Shown piece by piece: positions 59,052-64,000 of a stretch of DNA of 64,000 nucleotides. The stretch is from Zygnema circumcarinatum (Eukaryota; Streptophyta; Zygnematophyceae; Zygnematales; Zygnemataceae), in the NCBI GenBank assembly GCA_037447605.1, contig CM074821.1, forward strand, positions 243,748 through 307,747, read 5' to 3'. The notes under the pieces are model-generated. The model ran no database searches. It was not told the DNA's origin and worked only from the letters and a program-made list of their open reading frames with translations. Positions within the stretch are counted from its first letter, which is position 1, and every line of letters starts with the position of its first letter. The position numbers were made by a program, and so were the translations under genes.

Positions 59052-59985
59052 GGCTTCCTTCAAATGTCAAACGTTCCAAAAATATATCCCTTCTTTGAGA
59101 GCACCACTCCACCCATTGACCCAAACACTAACGCAGTTCCGTTGCACAATACGGAACTGCTCATTTACTGAGAAATTAGTAGAAATTTTCACATGTAAAG
59201 AGTGCATAGAACTGTGTTCGTACACAATTGATTTTTTTCCTTGCTTTTTAAATTTAGTTTTCTGTTTATTGTCAACTTGGAATTTTGGGTGCCAAATTTT
59301 ATGTCAGGTTCCAGTATGGGTGGTATCCGCCAATTAGACACTACCACGTGTGACATTTGCTAGCGTGGCGAGCTAATACTGGCGACACGTGGAATATGTA
59401 GCTTCAAATAGATTCGGTACCCAAATGTGGAGGAACATCCCATCAAAAAATCAACACAGAATACGTACAAATGTAACAAAAAAATAATTCAAAAAAGCAA
59501 AAGAGAAGTACTGATTCGGAATATAATTTTCATAACATTGATCCTTTTCAAGTTACGCCCCTTTAGCACGGAATCGCTGAATTTCATAAAAAATTCAGCG
59601 CATAGAAAGGAAGTTACGGGACAGGAACTGGAACTAGACAGCGTTATACTCACATAGAACTGGTTGGCCTGTCCTTTTGGAAGGTTGGCAGATCCCTCCC
59701 CTCAGGCCGTGCAGGCAGCAGGCATTGGAAGGCGCTAGCTCTGCAGCAACTGCTTCTTGCTGGCGCATTTTCTATCTAAAAAAAGGAAAGATTTCATCAC
59801 TTATTGACCGAATTCCTGCTTGTACATTTCGGCATTCAGATTTCTATTTTTTTTTCTCGTTGCTGGGACTCTGCAACCGTTTTTAGGGTTTGGTGGAGAA
59901 AAGTCGTTGCTTCAACTTGAACTCCTTATTGAGAGATCAACACTGTAGCAAGGGGCTCTGTTTGGAAGGAAAGGCTTTGATCGGA
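59052..59985. promoter_or_regulatory. Divergent promoter between the aminotransferase and UBC13 genes
   Basis: Only 934 bp separate two divergent start codons, so both promoters share this stretch. Two G-box-like words flank a short GC patch (ccacgtgtgac near 59344 and gacacgtgg near 59385). A telo-box word (tttagggttt) at 59882-59891 lies in the UBC13 5' UTR. Confidence 0.6.
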
Positions 59986-62370
59986 ATGGCTGCTGCTTCT
60001 GCAAACAGCAATCTTCCTCGGCGGATAATTAAGGTATTGCAGACAGGCTATGAAAATGATGCTTCCAGTATTGGTGATGGTGGCTGAATTTGGTCAAAGT
60101 CGGAGCAGAAAAAGGATTAGGAATCATAGAGTAAATGGAGAAGCGTAGTAGTATGCAGCTTGTGAGCTGTTCCTTTGTTGTTATGTCAGGGTTTTTTATG
60201 TGGCAATCTGTTCAAGCTGTCGTCGTCTAGAAAGGGAACCAAGTGCGTTTGAATAGGCAATCCTTCGCATGACATGCTCGAAGGGGGAGGGGCTTTGGTC
60301 GTCCTGCAGGAAACACAACGACTGTTGAGTGAGCCGGGTATTTACCGCACCTTCTCATGCAGCAAACGAAGCATTCGGAGACAAGCAGCCTTGCTGCTTT
60401 CTCTTTTCTGACCCCTTTGCGTGCCATGCCATCTCCACTAAATACAACTTCAAGAATGTTGGCAAGCTTGCTGACGGTGTTTGAAGGTGTTGTTTGGTCG
60501 AGTTGACAGCTCCTGGTATCAGTGCCTCGCCCTCTGAGGATAATTTGCGTTACTTTAACGTCATGATTCTTGGACCATCCCAGTCTCCTTATGAAGGTAC
60601 GTTTCTGTGTGCAGAAATTCTGTTCCCTCTTTTTCTTCTCTTGCTACGCTTTTATAGGCTCGTGCCGTCATATCTTCGAGCGAAACAGCACTTTGCTCGG
60701 GCTGTCTCAATTTCCTCCATGCTTTCGACGCCCATTTGTCATGTTTTGGAAGGTTCTGTATTGAAGTGTTAGAGAAATGAGGTATTACTTTTTGAAAGGA
60801 GTCCTGCTCAGTTACTGCTCACCTGGTTGGCGTTGGCGTGTGCTGGTCCTTGCAGGCGGAGTATTCAAATTGGAATTGTTTTTGCCTGAAGAGTATCCCA
60901 TGGCTGCTCCAAAGGTTGGTGTCTGCTCTGGATGTTCTTATGTTTGAGAATATGACTGCACGGCACAGTAGACACTACATTACTTTGTCTCAGGTTGTTT
61001 TGCATCAGGGAATGGAGAGTAGCCCTGGCCCCTTTTTTGGAGCTTCAAAAAATCTCAATCTCGACCTCAAGGATATCTCTCGCTTATCCGCACAGCTCTT
61101 CTCATTACTAATTTCTGCCAACTTCCGGACATGCCCGAGTTTCAGCTGATTCCTGTGATTTTTTGTGGCAGGTCCGGTTTTTGACGAAGATTTATCACCC
61201 CAATATTGATAAGGTTTGTCTGTTCCCTATTTTTTAGCGTACTTGTAGGGAAGTGAAGACGGTGGAGGGTGTGGTATTTTTTGTTCGCAGAATCAAAGGC
61301 AGTGAAAGCTTGTAGTCTTATTTTGATGGCCTTTGCATATGCAGCAGATAGTGAGGCAATTTTAGAGCCTTGATTCTAAGTGTGCACTTTGCGGAGCGAT
61401 AGATTCTGTTGCTGACTGGCTGTGGGTGGGGATGCAGCTCGGTCGTATCTGTCTCGACATTCTGAAGGATAAATGGAGTCCAGCATTGCAGATCCGAACA
61501 GTGCTTCTGAGGTATTGCTTCCCCCTCAGTGCGCACTGCGTTTCACTGAATCTGACACGAAAGCTATGGTGTGATGCCTTTGTGTCGTTGGAGTTCCACA
61601 CTTACTTCATAATCCCTTCATCGATCTCCGTCTGGCATGCCATCTCTTAGTGAGGATGAGCACACGTACTTTTTGCAGTGGATGCTCACTTAATCTTGAC
61701 TTAGTGGGTACTATTTTTCTTTAGTAACATAGCAGTTGAACTCTCTGTATGCTGTTTTATGAGGCCTATTTGATTTGCTGCTATATGAAAGAATATGCTT
61801 CTGCTGAGCTGTGTTCAATTTTGGTGGCAATTTTGTCTAACGCCTTTTCTCTGATCGAGCAGTATCCAAGCTCTGCTGAGTGCGCCAAATCCAGACGACC
61901 CGTTGGCGGAGAATATCGCCAAACATTGGAAGACAAATGAGGCAGAAGCTGTCGCAACTGGTACTCACCGAGATCTATGTGGGGGAATTCTTTTTACATA
62001 GAAACGCAGTTAGATTTGGCGAGTCCGACGGGGTGGGATGTCTGTGCTCAAAGTCATATCCCTTTAGTATTGTTTTACTATGGTTCAATCGAGTTAGGTT
62101 ATTCTCATAAATCGACGGGTCCTTTCCTGCAGTCGATGTGTCTGTCCAGTTCATCTTTACCAAATTCTGGCGGGTCTCTCCTGCTCGCTGTGGTTGAAAA
62201 ATGCAGTCTATGCAGGAGCCAGCCTCGTTCGTTGTCTATTAGCTTGAGAACAGTCCTTTTTTTTCCGATTTTTGGACAGCAGGTGATTGGCCTTTGCAAC
62301 ACTAAATTAACTTGTTTCTGTGATTATTGCAGCAAGGGAGTGGACTCATCTATACGCAACGGGAGCATAA
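59986..62370 (+). CDS. UBC13: Ubiquitin-conjugating enzyme E2, UBC13 (UBE2N) type, 8 exons, complete
   Basis: UBC13 with a UEV partner (MMS2) builds Lys63-linked ubiquitin chains in DNA damage tolerance and signalling. Exons: 59986-60033, 60310-60337, 60510-60596, 60856-60914, 61172-61213, 61438-61511, 61863-61960, 62333-62370 (474 nt, 157 aa), all in phase. The protein begins [16 protein letters not shown], then [17 protein letters not shown]. It has [32 protein letters not shown], the HPN motif (residues 83-85) in [19 protein letters not shown], and the active Cys93. It continues [19 protein letters not shown] and ends [20 protein letters not shown] and TAA. Length and every block match the family; the N terminus is a few residues longer than in animals. 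Confidence 0.96.
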
Positions 62371-63662
62371 CATCACCAGAACAGAAAGCGACTTGTTCTA
62401 TGCAGCGCAGCAACAGACTGGGAACGAAGCGGGTGAGGACGAGGGAGGGTATGTGAGTGGCAACTGGCGGTGTTCGTCGGTGCAGACGGTGCGATTATGA
62501 CGCGGTAGATCGTTAGTTGTACAGAGATCATTGCCTGAGCGAAACCTCAGGAGGCAAAGCGCTTTGCGTCTGTGAGGAGGGCTCTCAAGGCGGCAAGTGG
62601 TGCAGCCTGTCTTTTCGCCGTTGTATGGCCCCGATGTAAAGAGCAATTCTTGGTTATTTCCAAAGCTGGGGCTCTCCTGGACTCGAGCAACACTCTCTGT
62701 CGGTAAGCGCTTCCATGGTTCCTCTGTGGGCATGCGCGTTTGTTCTGGCAGTGCCGGCGGATGGGGATACAGGCAGGTTTGCGGGCTATGAGAAGTCTCG
62801 TCAGATGATGGCTGCACTCTCAGTGTCAGAGCAAGAGCGCTTCCAGATTATGGCCAGTAGCGTGGCTCATTATAGGGATGACGATTCTGCAATGTCTTAT
62901 TCCACAACCGGGCTTTTTGAGCTTTTGGTTTCAGACGGCGGGGTGGGAGGTGTTAGCTGCAGCAGCTGGCTGGGTTTAGGGGGGTTCAGCAGCTTGAGTC
63001 AGATCTTGACTGTCCTACAAGTCGGTGATTGACCAAGTTGTTTGCTTTACTGAGCCGACATGCATTAGTCATATAATAGTCAAAAGTGTTGGACAGTCCT
63101 TAAGCGTCGAAGCAGTTGGGGGGGTGGGACGGAGGGCGATTGTGTTAAATGCGGCGGTCCTTTGTGGAGGTGAAGGGAAGAAGACGGGAGAAGAAGGGAG
63201 GGAGATGCAGATGGAGCGCAGTTCATGGGGATGATGGCCATGGACCTCCGGCAGGTTCCATGTGCTTTCAGTTCTGCTGCTTGGAACAAGGACACCTCAG
63301 GATTGGCGCTTGCGCAATCGCAGATTTGAGCCAAACGTTTGCTCCCAAGCATGTGACCTTTGTAGCCAACCTTTGGTGAATGAGAAAAATCACAAGTTGC
63401 CGTACGGTTCCCAGCATACGCTTCCCTATTGAAAAAGTGAAGCCTACCGAGAAGTTGAAACTTCAGTTGGACACGGCCATGAAGTGATGTCAGGTGGCTG
63501 TGATCCGAAACCGCAGATGCCAAGATGGATTTGGGCGTCACCTTGACATCTTCACTGTCACCGTCGGAATCAGTCAAGAAAAGTAGCCAGTCGATTGGTG
63601 CAGAGTGCAGTGATGTGAGACCAAAGCAAAACAAAAAAAAAACGCAGACAACATTCTACGCA
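62371..63662. other. Convergent 3' intergenic region
   Basis: UBC13 ends at 62370 and a minus-strand terminal exon ends at 63663, so this holds both 3' UTRs. Open frames on both strands (for example minus strand 63080-63634 with a GTAGGC donor-like site) have no consistent splice partners. No gene is called. Confidence 0.45.
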
Positions 63663-63904
63663 TTACAGTTGAAGCGTGACATCGCTTTTTTGATCTCCCT
63701 CAAGTCGCCCCGTCCCTTGTTTAGCATACTGCCCACGTGTTGGAGACCGAACTATCCCTGGTGCTTTCCTTCCTCCACCGGCGAGATGCACCGCATTTTC
63801 ATCATTTGCGGCCGCTTTTGGAGCCGGGTTGGGTTTGGAGGCCCCGTAGGAGCTGCTCATTAGCTTCTCCAGTCGGCCACTTGGGGCATCATCGTAGGTA
63901 GATT
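63663..63904 (-). CDS. Probable 3' terminal exon of a gene beyond the right edge, partial
   Basis: On the minus strand an acceptor (ttgctcaattggttag) at 63905-63906 opens a frame of about 80 residues ending DQKSDVTLQL and TAA at 63663-63665. The chain is Gly/Ser/Pro/Lys-rich (SSSYGASKPNPAPKAAAND, GGRKAPGIVRSPTRGQ), like a disordered C-terminal tail. I recognise no family. The rest of the gene would lie to the right of the window. A GTAATG donor-like site overlaps the stop, so further exons downstream cannot be excluded. Confidence 0.35.
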
Positions 63905-64000
63905 CTAACCAATTGAGCAAAAACTAAACAACTGTGGTGTGTTGAATTAAAAACTATCTCAGACAGATTTTGATCACCAAACTGTAGAGTTTGGTAATGA

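Overview
The window is nuclear DNA of a green-lineage eukaryote, probably a streptophyte (non-seed plant or streptophyte alga). Every gene is split by many short introns (about 70-1,400 bp) with GT/AG borders. The recognisable proteins are plant-type: CBP20, an H-type alpha-glucan phosphorylase, GT92 glycosyltransferases, an organelle-type EF-P, UBC13 and a plastid-like class IV aminotransferase. The sequence alone does not settle the species. Exon coordinates below were derived by hand: I required legal splice sites, matching intron phase at each junction, an open frame and, where possible, agreement with the known family.

Layout, left to right. 147-234 (+): last exon of a receiver-domain protein. 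2426-5266 (-): nine-exon organellar EF-P. 7704-12677 (+): unrecognised E/R/G-rich protein. 14623-17440 (-): unrecognised nuclear-looking protein. 19364-22335 (+): CBP20 with a U12-type AT-AA intron. 24365-27342 and 29861-32148 (+): tandem pair of secretory GT92 glycosyltransferases. 33070-41528 (+): twenty-exon alpha-glucan phosphorylase. 43056-45934 (-): five-pass membrane protein of a plant Tweety-like family. 47876-52544 (-): unrecognised 512-residue protein. 55123-59051 (-): class IV PLP aminotransferase-like protein. 59986-62370 (+): UBC13-type E2. 63663-63904 (-): probable last exon of a gene beyond the right edge. I saw no tRNA, rRNA or CRISPR array.

Most genes are unrelated housekeeping loci that do not form a pathway. 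The exception is the GT92 pair, whose 5' two-thirds are almost identical while the 3' third is diverged, as after gene conversion. Between and inside genes the DNA is dominated by CT/GA tracts. The largest are about 510 bp of (CT)n in a phosphorylase intron, about 1 kb of (GA)n in an intron of the 47.9-52.5 kb gene, and about 535 bp of (CCCCT)n in the first GT92 gene. Three 10-N assembly gaps lie in such tracts. Intergenic DNA carries a dispersed repeat family, a 39-bp minisatellite and other short tandem repeats.

The strongest unusual signals are the U12-type AT-AA intron in CBP20, the strand bias of the giant intronic pyrimidine tracts, the conversion boundary in the GT92 pair, and three multi-exon genes whose products I cannot assign to a family.
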